DNA of 64,000 nucleotides from Liquidambar formosana (taxonomy: Eukaryota > Streptophyta > Magnoliopsida > Saxifragales > Altingiaceae), in the NCBI GenBank assembly GCA_039720395.1, contig CM077820.1:52662631-52726630 (forward strand), read 5' to 3'. Every line of letters starts with the position of its first letter. Positions within the stretch are counted from its first letter, which is position 1. This document shows positions 46,964 through 57,444 of the stretch, in pieces. A program made the translations under genes and the position numbers. The notes below the pieces were generated by a model. That model worked only from the letters and a program-made list of their open reading frames with translations, was not told the DNA's origin and made no database searches.

Positions 46964-48229
46964 GAAAGTAGTGTTTGGTGGGGTCTCAGTGGAGATGCAT
47001 ACATTTCTATTTTGACCTCATGAGGGCAATGCCGTTCTCAACTAGTAGGAGAAATGTAATGTGCGGAAATAATTAATTGGAGTAGTTGATCAAGTGGTAT
47101 AACAAATTAACAATTACTAGTGTAGGTGTTATTTATTGTAAATAAGATTAGATGTAACTAATAATTTCCCATTTGATGGATTAGTTTATTAGGGAATTGA
47201 ATTAAATTCAAAATTTGGATCGGGAATGAAATTAGGATCTCTTAGATTAAATGTTATTCATGTTGACTTGATAGTGCCAAAATACCTTCATTTGAAAAGG
47301 ATTCTCTTAACCTTTATTCTCGTTTTTTACCCAACCGTACTGTGATTAATATCTAGTACACAGTTTCCTACCAATTATTTTCTTGGTTCATTTTTGTTTT
47401 CAAGTAAGGTTTAGCATTTCTAGATTTTTTAACTTTGACGTGCCAATAACTCATATGTTCTAAAATCTTCCCCTCCCCATCTTACCCTATACACATACCA
47501 ATTCTTCTTTCGTTTTTCGCTGAGGGAAGCCTATGCCATTTAAAGGCAAGAAAATTCTTGTCAAAAAATTGCAAAGGTGTGTGACAAAAAATTCTTACCG
47601 AGCCGAACGTTAGAGCAATGTGACGGATCTGATTTGATAACCCGATAGGAACCTGAGGGCTTCTATTGGCACCCAGTGACTTGCTTTTCATCTCCCACTA
47701 ATTTTATATTTCAAAATTTTATAAAAAATATAAAAATATTTCATAAAAACCAATTACACTGTCCACTAAAAAACATAATTTTGTACAATTTCGCAAAATA
47801 AAATTTTTTCAAAATTTGTCCTTAAAATGGATTTTTTTGATCATTTACAATCTTTGTTCATAAATAACTAAAAAATCAATTTAAATGACAGATTTTAGAA
47901 AAACTTTTTTATACAAATTGTTCAAAATTTTGTTTTCTAATAAATCTCGTGATCAATTTTCATAAATATATTTGATTCCCTTATAAAAAATTTTCATAAA
48001 TATCTTTTATATTTTTTTATAAAATCTTAAAATTTAAAATTAATGGGAAAGAAAAAGCAAGTCTTGATTGAAAATAAAGTCCCTGTTTTGCCTTCCAAAA
48101 CTTACTTATTTCTTTATTATTTTGCTAGTCAGCTTCTCCTTTGTTTCATCGTTGAAGGCTATGGCGGCAGTGCTGGGAAGAGGATGGGTTAACTCAAAGA
48201 CACAGCTGGGAAAGACCCATATCGTGGAA
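46964..48229. other. Upstream region of TNL-F
   Basis: No gene is seen. Positions 47080-47340 are repeated downstream of unit G at 59640-59895, and 47455-47660 matches the 5' flank of TNL-A (about 595-790) and partly of G (55765-55850). A foldback MITE lies at 47676-48065. The TIR-side flank (TTTCTTTATTATTTTGCTAGTCA) starts near 48110, and an in-frame upstream ATG is at 48161. Confidence 0.55.
47676..48065. mobile_element. Foldback MITE upstream of TNL-F
   Basis: The left arm ACTTGCTTTTCATCTCCCAC pairs with the right arm GGGAAAGAAAAAGCAAGT, and the inner arms around AAAATATAAAA are also complementary. It resembles the MITEs at 1011-1408 and 20258-20666 in layout and length. No target duplication could be settled. 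Confidence 0.55.
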
Positions 48230-48797
48230 ATGGGTTTCGAGGGGAATTCGAAGAAGCGAAAACGAAACCCACTTCCCTGCATTGCTGCAAACTCTTCATC
48301 CGACTCTGCTTCTGCCTCTGCCTCTGCCTCTGCCTCTGCGGCAGCAGGGGCATACGAAGTCTTCTTGAGTTTCAGAGGGGGAGACACTCGAAAGGGCTTC
48401 ACCGATTTCCTCTACACCGATCTTGTCTATAGGGGGATTCGCACCTTTAGGGACGATGATGAGCTTCGCGTAGGAGAAGAGATTGGACCGGAGCTTCTCA
48501 AGGCAATCCAGGAATCGAAAATCTCCATCCCGATATTTTCCAAAAACTATGCTTCTAGTAAATGGTGCCTACTCGAGCTAGCCCAGTTGGTGGAGTGCCA
48601 GAGAAAAATGGGACAAAAGATTTTGCCCATTTTCTATGACGTTGTGCCGTCCGATGTACAGCATCAAAGGGGGAGTAATGAGGAGGCCTTTCGCCAACAC
48701 AAGAAGCGTTTTGACAAAAGATTGTGAAGGGATGGAAGGAGGCTCTGAGAGAGGTTGGAGGATTGAAGGGGTGGGAATTGGAGAAAGAAACTAATAG
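48230..48797 (+). pseudogene. TNL-F exon 1, TIR domain, truncated by one-base deletion
   Basis: The frame is open from ATG 48230 (or in-frame 48161) to TGA 48725-48727. It covers a basic SKKRKRNP, a (Ser-Ala)n linker, YEVFLSFRGGDTRKGFTD, FRDDDELRVGEEIG, ASSKWCLLELAQ with the catalytic-type Glu, and FYDVVPSDVQHQ. A missing base near 48713 (TTTTGACAAAAG versus TTCGATGAAAAG in G) ends the protein before the last helix. Unit B shares this lesion. The remaining exon sequence (GWKEALREVGGLKGWELEKET) is in another frame, up to the donor AATAG|GTAAG. A TIR-only product of about 165-188 residues is conceivable. Transcription is unknown. Confidence 0.8.
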
Positions 48798-48822
48798 GTA
48801 AGTAATTCACTCCTGCTAATTG

Positions 48823-49050
48823 CTAAAACCCCTGTTTTTACAGTATGATCCAATATTAAACATTATGATGATAAAATCCTTCAAATATTAAAATGGTGAA
48901 AATTGTTTTGTCAGCATTTTATTTGTGATAATAACACTAAAACCCCTGTTTTTACAGTATGATCCAATATTAGACATTATGATGATAAAATCCTTCAAAT
49001 ATTAAAATGGTGAAAATTGTTTTGTCAGCATTTTATTTGTCATAATAACA
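48823..49050. repeat. 114-bp tandem duplication in TNL-F intron 1
   Basis: The CTAAAACCCCTGTTTTTACAG unit is present twice (48823-48936 and 48937-49050); unit B has it once. It is a recent event specific to F. Confidence 0.8.
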
Positions 49051-49449
49051 CTAAAACACTGATGTTGCAGACACTTGGTTTGCTGTTATTCCTGTTCCAG
49101 TGTGTTTTAGAGTGGTAATTTTATTCTAGACTGTAAAATCTGGAATATATTTCTTTCATTTTTGTGCTTAAGAATTTATTATTGTGTATTACAAGTAAAG
49201 CAGAGGCGGAGCTACGCATTGAAACAGTTGTCTCTTCTTCAATAAGTAGGAGAATAAAATCCTAGAACTAAGGAGCTGATTTTATATGTACAAGTGATAT
49301 TCTAATTGCTTTCTTGAAGTGAGAAAAGTAGGGGCTGCTTATATGTCTATAAGTGATAATTCTTTTCTTTTAACCTTTTTTTCCCCTTCTGGGCATTAAG
49401 ATATATATATCTATATATATTTCCCTTTGATATCTTTGATATTTGGCAG

Positions 49450-49669
49450 GCATCAAGGAAAATTGGTAAAGTTGGTTGTTTCTAAAGTTTTGCTTGAGCT
49501 AAAGAAGAATTACATTGCTGTAACTGACAATCTGGTTGCAATTGATCATCACATTGAAAAAATGATGGGATACTTAAATGTTGAATCTACTGATGTATTG
49601 ATTGTTGGGATTTGTGGCATGAGTGGTATTGGAATTTGTGGCATGAGGGGTGTACTTCAGCACCTATAA
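49450..49669 (+). pseudogene. TNL-F exon 2, NB domain cut at the P-loop
   Basis: The exon starts after TTTGGCAG and reads HQGKLVKLVVSKVLLELKKNY to IVGICGMSGIG, then ICGMRGVLQHL and a stop, exactly as in unit B. The P-loop Lys-Thr-Thr is missing, so the domain could not bind nucleotide. Beyond 49669 the sequence leads into the REV3 part. Confidence 0.75.
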
Positions 49670-51054
49670 TGACTTTCTAGCACAATCATCCAATGAAAGT
49701 TTGATATTACTGGGTCTTTTGTAACCAGAGTTTTCTGTCCTCATTGGAAAATGTCTACTGTCCAACTTTTGAGTTCCAGTTCTTCACTAGTTTTGGCTGT
49801 AGTTTGGAAGAACATTAGTTGCTAGGCTTGCAGTCACAATTTTTACTTCTATGATAGAACTATCTCTATTTATTGAAAAACTTCCATGTTTATAAACCAT
49901 TTGATACTTCTATCACTTTGTCTTTTGATCTCTGAAATTGCTGCTGTGGAACAACTATCTGCTAACTGTTGGTAGACATACTCAGAAAAGTTAGAATCGA
50001 TGTGCTATTATGCCAGTAACTCTTTGGTGAAAGTATGAGTGGTTAAAGGTAATTTGAGTTGGAAAAAGTAAGAGAGCGGTAACTCTTTGGTATCGTGGTG
50101 TTCTGGGTCATTTGGTTGGAAAGGAATGCTACAGCGTTTGAGGATAAATTTGAGTTGGAAGGACTGTGGGTTGAGCTAGTTTTTTAGCCTCTTTTTGGGC
50201 CTCGGTTTCTAAAGTCTTTGTTGGGGTTCCTTTGCTTGTTATCAAGAGTGATTGGATGTCAGTTTGTAAATTTTAGTTTCTGTTTCTGATGTGTGAGGAC
50301 ATCTTGTTCTCCTTTAGTTGTAATTATTTTATACTTATTAATATAAATCATCTTTGTTGTTGATTAGAAAAAAATACTACCAGAATCAATGTTTGCAAAA
50401 CTGAATGGCCAATGATGTTCAAGAGCTGTTACAATATTTTTTTCCTTACTGAAAACATAATTTCCCTTATGATTGGAATCTGCCAATTTCTATGCTAGGA
50501 GGATCTAAGGAAAATGGAAAAATGTGATTTAGTAATATCATTGAGTTGGTATTTAAGTTACTTGTTTTAGTTCTCTACTGAAACACAAGACCTTCAACTC
50601 TAATATTTGTCTGTAAATGGATAGTTAACTTATTGAAGATCTGTGTAATCTCTGGTAAATTTTTTAAGAATATTTTTCTATTCTCCAAAGTTGCATACCT
50701 TTAAGGTTAACTGGTATGCCTTGAGATTGTTGTGGCCATTTGGCAATTTAGCCGTTCCTTGTGCTTTTACATACTGAAAATGATTCCATATTGTTTTTCC
50801 CATAGCATTTGGAGAGAATGTTCTGCATCATATTCTTTTGTTTGTTTATTAAGGTTTGTTTTATAATTTTACTAGTTTACCTCACCTGCATTTTCTGTTA
50901 TCACTATTGGTAATTACTGCAATTATTTGAAGTGGATCCATGTTTTTAATCACTACATTTTAAGGGTTGGATTTGCATCTTCAACTGCTACTCATAATAA
51001 TATGAGATATGGTTTTATTGGGATGTCAAAATGCACCATGATATCTCCATGAAC

Positions 51055-51091
<37 letters not shown>

Positions 51092-51370
51092 CTGCTAAGT
51101 AAATGAAGCCTATTCTGTCAATCATCTAATACATGTATCTACGCTACATGTTTCACTTATTTCTCCTGGTATTCAAATGTCTAGTATTATTGATCTGATA
51201 TCTATTTATTTAGAAATTCTGTGTTTAGTTACAATCATCTGCACCATGTTTGTTCTCTTGGTGGACTTTTAAAGCATACACTGATTTTTTATTCATGGCT
51301 TGCCTGTAAATTTTTTTAGTTGTAGAATTTTTCGAATGCCGGAATACTGACTTTGCCTTGTCTTAATTAG
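49670..51370 (+). other. REV3 intron-like sequence, unit F
   Basis: This matches 10649-10782 plus 16182-17728 of unit B, without the Copia insertion. The Copia empty site is near 49800. A CT run lies at 51058-51088. It ends in the acceptor TTGTCTTAATTAG. I recognise no coding sequence. Confidence 0.55.
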
Positions 51371-52079
51371 GTTGCTTCTCAACCTGCAATGGAGTGCCTA
51401 CCACTTGTAATGGAGCCAGAATCTGGTTTTTATGCAGATCCAGTTGTTGTTTTGGACTTTCAGTCTCTTTCTCCATCGATGGTAATTGCATACAACCTCT
51501 GCTTTTGTACATGCCTTGGAAAAGTGGAGCCTACAAAGGCAAATACGCTTGGTGTTAGTTTTTTTTCCCCAGATCCAGATGTTTTGAGGGATTTGAAACA
51601 TCAAATACTGCTTACTCCAAATGGTGTTATGTACATACCTTCACAGGTAATTCTTAGAAGTTCTCTATGCCGAAAAAATAGTTAAAATAGTTTTTCGACT
51701 TCTCTTCATCTGTATAATATATGGGATGTGCTTTAAGCATGCATTGGGTGGTAGGTAAATATTGTTGTTGATTGAGCTGATTGAAGAAATGTATCTATTA
51801 CCTGGTTCACTTCCATATCAGATTCAAATTCTATGCAATTACTGTGTGTAGTTATAAACGTCATAACTTGTAAGAAACATAGTAGGCACAGTGAGTAGAT
51901 TGTTTTGGAAAGGTTATACACTATGCCATACTTGCAGCCATTTTCTTGTATGTCGATGAGTCATTTATCTGCAGTTGAATTGAGCTACCCATTATGATAC
52001 CTGTTTTGAAAATTGGAATTTTTTTTTCTTTTGTTGGGGTGGAAGGGGGGGTGGGGGGGTTAGAATTGCTCTTTGCCCC

Positions 52080-52342
52080 CAAACTACTGGGGCAAAGACA
52101 ATTCATTACCGTAATCTTTGAATTCCCTAAACTGTTGCTTTGTAACAGTTTGACCCATCTGTCAATTTGCCATTTGGGAAACGATGGAAAGTGGCCTTCT
52201 ACCTGTCGCGTGATAGGTTTAATAGTTCTGCCCTAACAAAATATAAAGTGACCACTGTACCCTTTTAAAGAGCTTAACACCCATTGAGAGGGTATCTCCT
52301 AGAACAAAGGATCCTAGCCCCTCTCTCAATCGTAAATATGGT

Positions 52343-52380
<38 letters not shown>

Positions 52381-53540
52381 ACTTGACATCCTCGATCATA
52401 TTAGCCACTTCTGACATCATATGCCTCTTTTTTGGTTGTGGAACCTCACAAGCTAGCGCTAGATGAGCATTGCCACTCCTCGATGTTCTTATATTTTAGA
52501 GTTTCCTGATTGAACACCTCCACCGTCCATTCATCCCTTCCAATCTTGATGTTGTATGAACTGTGTTCAAAAGCAATTCCAACCCAAAGTCAGAACTGCT
52601 AGCAACTTCATTCTTATCGAGGAGTCCATATGAATACTTCACATTCTGATATTTTTTTATGCATGGTACTCTTCATGAATCTGAGCAAGCCCTTGAGCCG
52701 CTTCCAACGCCAAGCTAGTCCTTATTGTCCAATCCAATCTGATTGATGGATTAACGATTGATGATAAACCAATCAATAAACCGATGAATAAATTGACTAA
52801 TTGATCAATTAGTTACAATGTGTGATATATATATATATATGGGTCAGGATTAAAAGAAAAAATTTTACACGATATTTAAGTTGTTGGGTCCTGCAAGATC
52901 CAATGGTCTTCAAAAAAATCGTGTGAAAGTTTTTTAACATAATAATGAGAGCATTGGATCATGTGGGACCCAACAGCTTAAAACTTGTGTTGCTTGATCA
53001 CGACCCTATTGTTGAGGGTTATTAGGTTGTGTTTAACTCTAGTGATAGCGGTGGTTGTGGAAGTCAAGGAGGCAGAGTTGGGCAAATGAGGAGAGAGAAT
53101 CAATGAGGCTATGATGGGAAGGGATGCTGACGTGGCCTTTGATGCAACAGATATTGTGTCACTTGGGCACCAGTGGCATAGACTTCGCCACCAATCTTAT
53201 TGAAGAAGAGAGTACTGGGGTTGTCGGTCTAGAGGTGAAGAGTATGAAGGTGGTGATGTCATTCTGCCCACGCGCATGCGTGGGGTGGTGGGGGTAGAGA
53301 GATGAAGATGAAAGGTGAGGGATTAACCCATGGAAAATTTTGTTCCTTTGTTGTTTTATTTAATCAATATTTTAATTCAAATATTTGACTACTTTATGTC
53401 AAATATTAAAGGACAATTCTATTTTTTAATCATCCCGTTAACGGCAGGCAGACAGATGGGGCCAATTGTTGCAAATCAGTAGTTTATGCTTTTGTCACTA
53501 TCTGTAGTTTATATTGTCTTGAAGAGTAATCCCTTGAATT
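52080..53540. mobile_element. Long inverted-repeat element in REV3 intron
   Basis: The left segment near 52125-52190 (TTTGTAACAGTTTGACCCATCTGTC...TGCCATTTGGGAAACGATGG) resembles the complement of the right segment near 53420-53490 (TTTGCAACAATTGGCCCCATCTGTC...TGCCGTTAACGGGATGAT). An inserted DNA element with long terminal inverted repeats is the simplest reading. The exact ends and target duplication could not be fixed. It contains a smaller MITE (52841-53012), a CT run (52345-52373) and no recognised gene. Confidence 0.45.
52841..53012. mobile_element. Small foldback MITE
   Basis: GGGTCAGGATTAAAAG at the left and the complement of GGGTCGTGATCAAG at the right form the ends. The inner GTTGGGTCCTGCAAGATCCAATGG pairs with CATTGGATCATGTGGGACCCAAC. 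It is non-coding. Confidence 0.6.
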
Positions 53541-54465
53541 CATCTTACATGTTTCTGAGTAACATCCATTTAATGCTATTATACAGGTGCGTAAAGGTAT
53601 TCTGCCCCACTTATTGGAGGAAATATTATCGACTAGAATTTTGATGAAGCAAGCAATGAAGAAGTTGGCTCCTTCGCAAAAAATTCTTCAAAGGGTGTAG
53701 TTATAGAATTGAAATCAAAATTCTTTTGCAAAATATTTTTGGGGTTTTTTTTTTTTTTTTGGTTCTCATCATTTAATGGATATCAAATCTTATATAAGAT
53801 ATTTGACTATGATTGTGCAATTTCTTTGTTGACAAATCTTGACATTTCTTTGAAGTTTGAGAGCTTATTTGAATATGTCCAAGCAATGAATCCCGAGAAT
53901 AAAAGCAAATATTTTGCGGAATATATAGAAAAGGTGTGATTTTAACAGGGAAGCTATACTTTCCTCAAAATTCAATGTTTCCATGACATAAGTTTATTTT
54001 GCAGTTTGTTGGACTTAGATATGCATATTGCTATCTGGGGTAAGATAAAGTCTTTGATTTTAATTTCACATATTTATCCATAAGATGGCTTCCTGATATG
54101 TAGATTCACATTGTGAAGTTATCTGAAAGTTTGGTTCATCCTGTGTTATTGCTGTTGAGTAAAATGACATTTTGAAAATGTGTGTTCAAATTTTTTATTA
54201 TACGAGTGATTGTGCACAAGTATGAGCCATTGGATTCACTAGTTTCCAATCCCTTTCAGATATTTAATGCAAGACAACTTGCTTTGAAGCTGATAGCAAA
54301 TGTCACGTATGGCTATACAGCTGCTGGATTTAGTGGTCGCATGCCTTGTGCAGAGTTTGCGGATAGTATAGTTCAATGTGGCCGCAGAATGCTGGAAAAT
54401 GCTATATCATTTGTAAATGCACATGATAAGTGGAGGGCTAAAGTTATATATGGTGATACTGACAG

Positions 54466-55189
54466 GTAAAATGATAATTTCTATTTACTAATTAGTACTA
54501 AGGAAGAGTTCTTAAAGTCACAAAGTCTAACAAGTCTAAGATGTTTATTATATCAATGTAGCTTGGATGGAAGAGCAAGTGCAACTTTTAGTGGCTCATG
54601 CCCTCAAGATCTTGCATGTTTATTGTTGGGCTACTCAAATGTTGTAATCACTCTTCATTTTTTGTTGACATTTGGAAAATGTTCCATCTTTTACAAGCAA
54701 TAAACAAGATAAATAAATAACGACAGTCAGCATATGTGGTGAGCTTCCACAGTCCCCGTGTTGGATGGTTAGAATTGCTGATTGGATCATTTCTTCAGAA
54801 GCTTTGCTTGATTTATGAGTGTCATGTCCCTGTAGAATTTATGTTAAAGTTGGAATCTCATTAGATTAGCTGATTTCTGGACCATGTGAGTGGAATTTGA
54901 ACTTGTTTTTTACTGGAAATATCTTAGCATGCACACAGGCAGGTGGTATAGGGGGGCGATTGCATAGGAAGGAACAATTTTAGGGAATTTTCTGGTGGGG
55001 TTGAGCCAGAGACCAAGGTTACCTGGAACATGGATCAATATGGTACTTGGAACGGGAATGAGTACATGGTGTGCTGCTTAAGTTGGAATGTGGTACAAAT
55101 GTACAATTGGGGTAGGCTTTTTATTTTTATTTTTAATGAAGTGTCAAATGAAAGACCGTTTAATAAGAAGTTTGGAGTGTGACAAGGTG
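54466..55189 (+). other. REV3 intron remnant with internal deletion
   Basis: The GGAATTTTCTGG..GGGTTGAGCC motif near 54980 is the same as in the REV3 intron before the MFVLLKGR exon of units E (45000) and G (58140). Thereafter the homology stops and the exons in between are lost. Nothing else is recognised. Confidence 0.5.
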
Positions 55190-55384
55190 GCTAAAAATCC
55201 CAGCTTTGCAGCAGGTATTTGGACTTGTTGGATCCAACTTGAACCAGTGGTTTTTTGAGATGCCCCGCACTGTTAGGGAAGCTTTTGGTAAACGCCATTA
55301 TCCGGCTCCAAATCCACACCGAACCAGAATTGATTTTTACTATCTTTCAAAACATTGCATACTGTTTACCTGATCATCATTCTA

Positions 55385-55645
55385 CATATAAAGAGTATAA
55401 AGATGTGAAAGCCAACATCCAAAATTGCTAGGACAATGAATACAATAATTGGATGGTTCAACTCTCAAGTCGTTTATGACCATTTCAGTACCCCGTGGAC
55501 CATCATCGCTTTCATCGGCGTTGTTCTTGCAATTATAATATCTGGGCTTCTAACTTACTACACAATTTTTTCATATCTTAGTGACTGTCATAGTCTTTGC
55601 AATCATCTTAAAAGAATTTATCGGGCAATTGAGTATAGATTTTAA
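55385..55645 (+). pseudogene. DUF247 (UPF0481) C-terminal tail, copy 2
   Basis: From AAGAGTATAAAGATGTGAAAGCC the sequence matches 265-480. The frame from 55436 carries VVYDHFSTPWTIIAFIGVVL and then AIIISGLLTYYTIFSYLSD, the characteristic STPW segment followed by a single C-terminal membrane helix of DUF247 proteins. It ends at TAA 55643-55645. It lacks the rest of the gene and follows directly on a REV3 fragment. Confidence 0.65.
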
Positions 55646-56060
55646 TTTATCTAAAGAATGATGTGATGCAATAATATGTCGGGACCTTGTTTGATATCGA
55701 ACAAACAAGTTATTAGAAGTGGTATATAAGTAAGGTTTAGTGTCTCTAAATTTTTAAAGTGTGATGTGCCGGTACCAAAATTTCTTAATAGGCCGAACGC
55801 CGGAGCAACTTGACAGATCCGATCTGATAACCCGGCGAGAGCCTTTGTTTTGCCCACCAAAACCTGGGCCTTTTGGGACTGGGCTGAATGACCTTCCCTC
55901 ATAACCCGACAGTCCCTATGTTCTATTTATTTATTTTTTTACTAGGAGTATTATTTTGCTAGTCAACTTCTCCTTTGTTTCAGTCCCAGTCGGTGACGGG
56001 TTACCCCGAAGACACAAACTTTTCTCAGAGACGCAGCGGCGAAAGACCCATACCGTGAAA
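55646..56060 (+). other. 5' flank of TNL-G
   Basis: This flank is shared with the DUF247-TNL junctions of unit A (TTTGATATCGAACAAA, GGCCGAACG.GGAGCAAC) and has the undisturbed site of the MITE found in A. It probably holds the promoter and 5' leader of the TIR exon. No clear TATA box was picked. Confidence 0.5.
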
Positions 56061-56645
56061 ATGGATTTCGAGGGGAATACGATGAAACAGAAACGAAGCC
56101 CACTTCCTTGCACTGCTGCAAACTCTTCATCTGCCGCAGGAGGGGAATATGAAGTCTTCTTGAGTTTCAGAGGCGTAGACACTCGTAAAACCTTCGCCGA
56201 TTTCCTCTACACCGATCTTCTCGATGCGGGGATTCGCACCTTTAGGGACGATAATGAGCTTCGCGCAGGAGAGAAGATCGGCACGGATCTTCTCAAATCA
56301 ATCGAGGAATCGAAAATCTCCATCCCAATCTTTTCCAAAAACTATGCTTCTAGTAAATGGTGCCTACTTGAGCTCTCCAAGATGGTGGAGCGCCAGAGAA
56401 ATATGGGACAAAAGGTTTTGCCGATTTTCTACGACGTCCAGCCGTCCGATGTGCGACGTCAAACGGGGAGTTACAAGAATGCCTTTCTCCAACACGAGAA
56501 GCGTTTCGATGAAAAGACTGTGCATGGATGGAAGGAGGCTCTAAGAGAGGTTGGAGAATTGAAGGGATGGGAACTGGAGAAAGAAACTAATGGGTATGTC
56601 ATTCACTCAAAGACTATCCTCTTTGAGAATCTTGGCATTAGATGA
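56061..56645 (+). CDS. TNL-G: intact TIR domain, possible TIR-only protein
   Basis: The open frame from ATG 56061 (MDFEGNTMKQKRSPLPC) gives 194 residues. The TIR domain is complete: EYEVFLSFRGVDTR, FRDDNELRAGEKIG, SKISIPIFSKNYASSKWCLLEL with the catalytic-type Glu, FYDVQPSDVRRQTG and GWKEALREVGELKGWELEKETNG. The normal exon 1 donor (AATGG|GTATG, 56594) is still present. About 15 bases into the former intron the sequence changes to LRR coding in the wrong frame, so an unspliced product ends YVIHSKTILFENLGIR. TIR-only proteins can act as NADases in plants. Here that is only a possibility. Confidence 0.75.
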   Translation: MDFEGNTMKQKRSPLPCTAANSSSAAGGEYEVFLSFRGVDTRKTFADFLYTDLLDAGIRTFRDDNELRAGEKIGTDLLKSIEESKISIPIFSKNYASSKWCLLELSKMVERQRNMGQKVLPIFYDVQPSDVRRQTGSYKNAFLQHEKRFDEKTVHGWKEALREVGELKGWELEKETNGYVIHSKTILFENLGIR

Positions 56646-57444
56646 TACCAAGATTTGCAGCCTACCAACGAGTGTTTGTTGGCTTTCTCGCCTCCAAACC
56701 CTTAATTTAGTGGGATGCGAAAAGCTTAAATCGCTGCCAGAGCTTCCCCCCAGTTTAACGACTCTTCAGTTGACAACATTCCCGAGTCTTTCCAACCTGG
56801 TGAATTTAGAGTATTTGAACTTTTCTCAGTCGTATAATCTGGTGGAAATTGCAAGAGACATTGGATTATCCAAATCGAAGACCTTGGATGTGTGCGATAC
56901 CAACATTAACTCCTTACCTGCAGAGATTGGTGCCCTTTCTCAGCTCAAGACACTTGTACTCCATAGGTGCACCTGGCTTCGATTTATCGTTGGGCTTCCC
57001 TCAAGTTTATTCGAACTGACTATTTACAGTAGTACTTTCCTGGAAAGATTGCCAGATCTGTCGAATTTGAAAATTTTATCAAAATTAATGTTAGACGACT
57101 GCCTTCAGCTAGAGGGGATTCAAGGGCTTGGGAAATTAGAATCGTTGACGAGTTTGAACATATATTGTTGTCCAAATATTGGTAAGCTTGATGGGCTTGA
57201 ACACTTAGAATCTTTAAGATACTTGAACGTGATATCGTGCAAATCAGTTGAAAGGTTATTGGATCTTTCAAATTTAAAAAGTTTGAAGGAGCTAACAATT
57301 AGACGTTGGGACAATTTAACTGAGATCCGTGGACTTGAGGAATTGGAATCCTTAGAATATTTGCAAATTTCTGATTGCAGGTTGTTTGAAAAATCACCTG
57401 ATTTGTCGAATCTAAAAAAATTAAAAGAATTTTTCTTCGTGTAG
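56590..57444 (+). pseudogene. TNL-G: LRR segment fused behind TIR, NB domain deleted
   Basis: The 284-codon open frame overlaps the end of the TIR frame in the +1 frame. It begins at the ATG in AATGGGTATG and enters LRR coding at QRLSSLRILALDDTKICSLPTSVC, which in D lies inside exon 4. It continues through GLPSSLFEL, LERLPDLSNLK, EIRGLEELESLEYLQISDC and ends KKLKEFFFV. The deletion thus removed intron 1, the NB exon, exon 3 and the start of exon 4. The frame is intact for 850 bp. A cryptic splice from the exon 1 donor could join TIR and LRR. I cannot tell whether it is used. Confidence 0.75.

Larger units (their letters stand above)
51371..55370 (+). pseudogene. REV3: REV3 central exons, unit F copy (best preserved)
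   Basis: Three consecutive exons are open and correctly bounded. 51371-51646 encodes the motif A region, but with DFQSLSPS for DFQSLYPS. 53587-53694 encodes VRKGILPHLLEEILSTR...MKKLAPSQKILQR. 54260-54465 encodes IFNARQLALKLIANVTYGYTAA with motif B and ends in the motif C YGDTD at a phase-2 donor. The next REV3 exons (MFVLLKGR..., VKADLQ...) are absent. After about 55010 the intron breaks off, and at about 55190 a later C-terminal piece appears: PALQQVFGLVGSNLNQWF, NPHRTRIDFYYLSKHCIL. The 5' half of REV3 is missing too. Together the parts cover the palm and part of the C-terminus of polymerase zeta, but this is a pseudogene. Confidence 0.88.

Noticed and set aside
53709..53939. 76-codon ORF between REV3 exons 2 and 3 of unit F
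   Set aside because: It follows a poly-T tract in the intron and matches no part of REV3 that I recognise.
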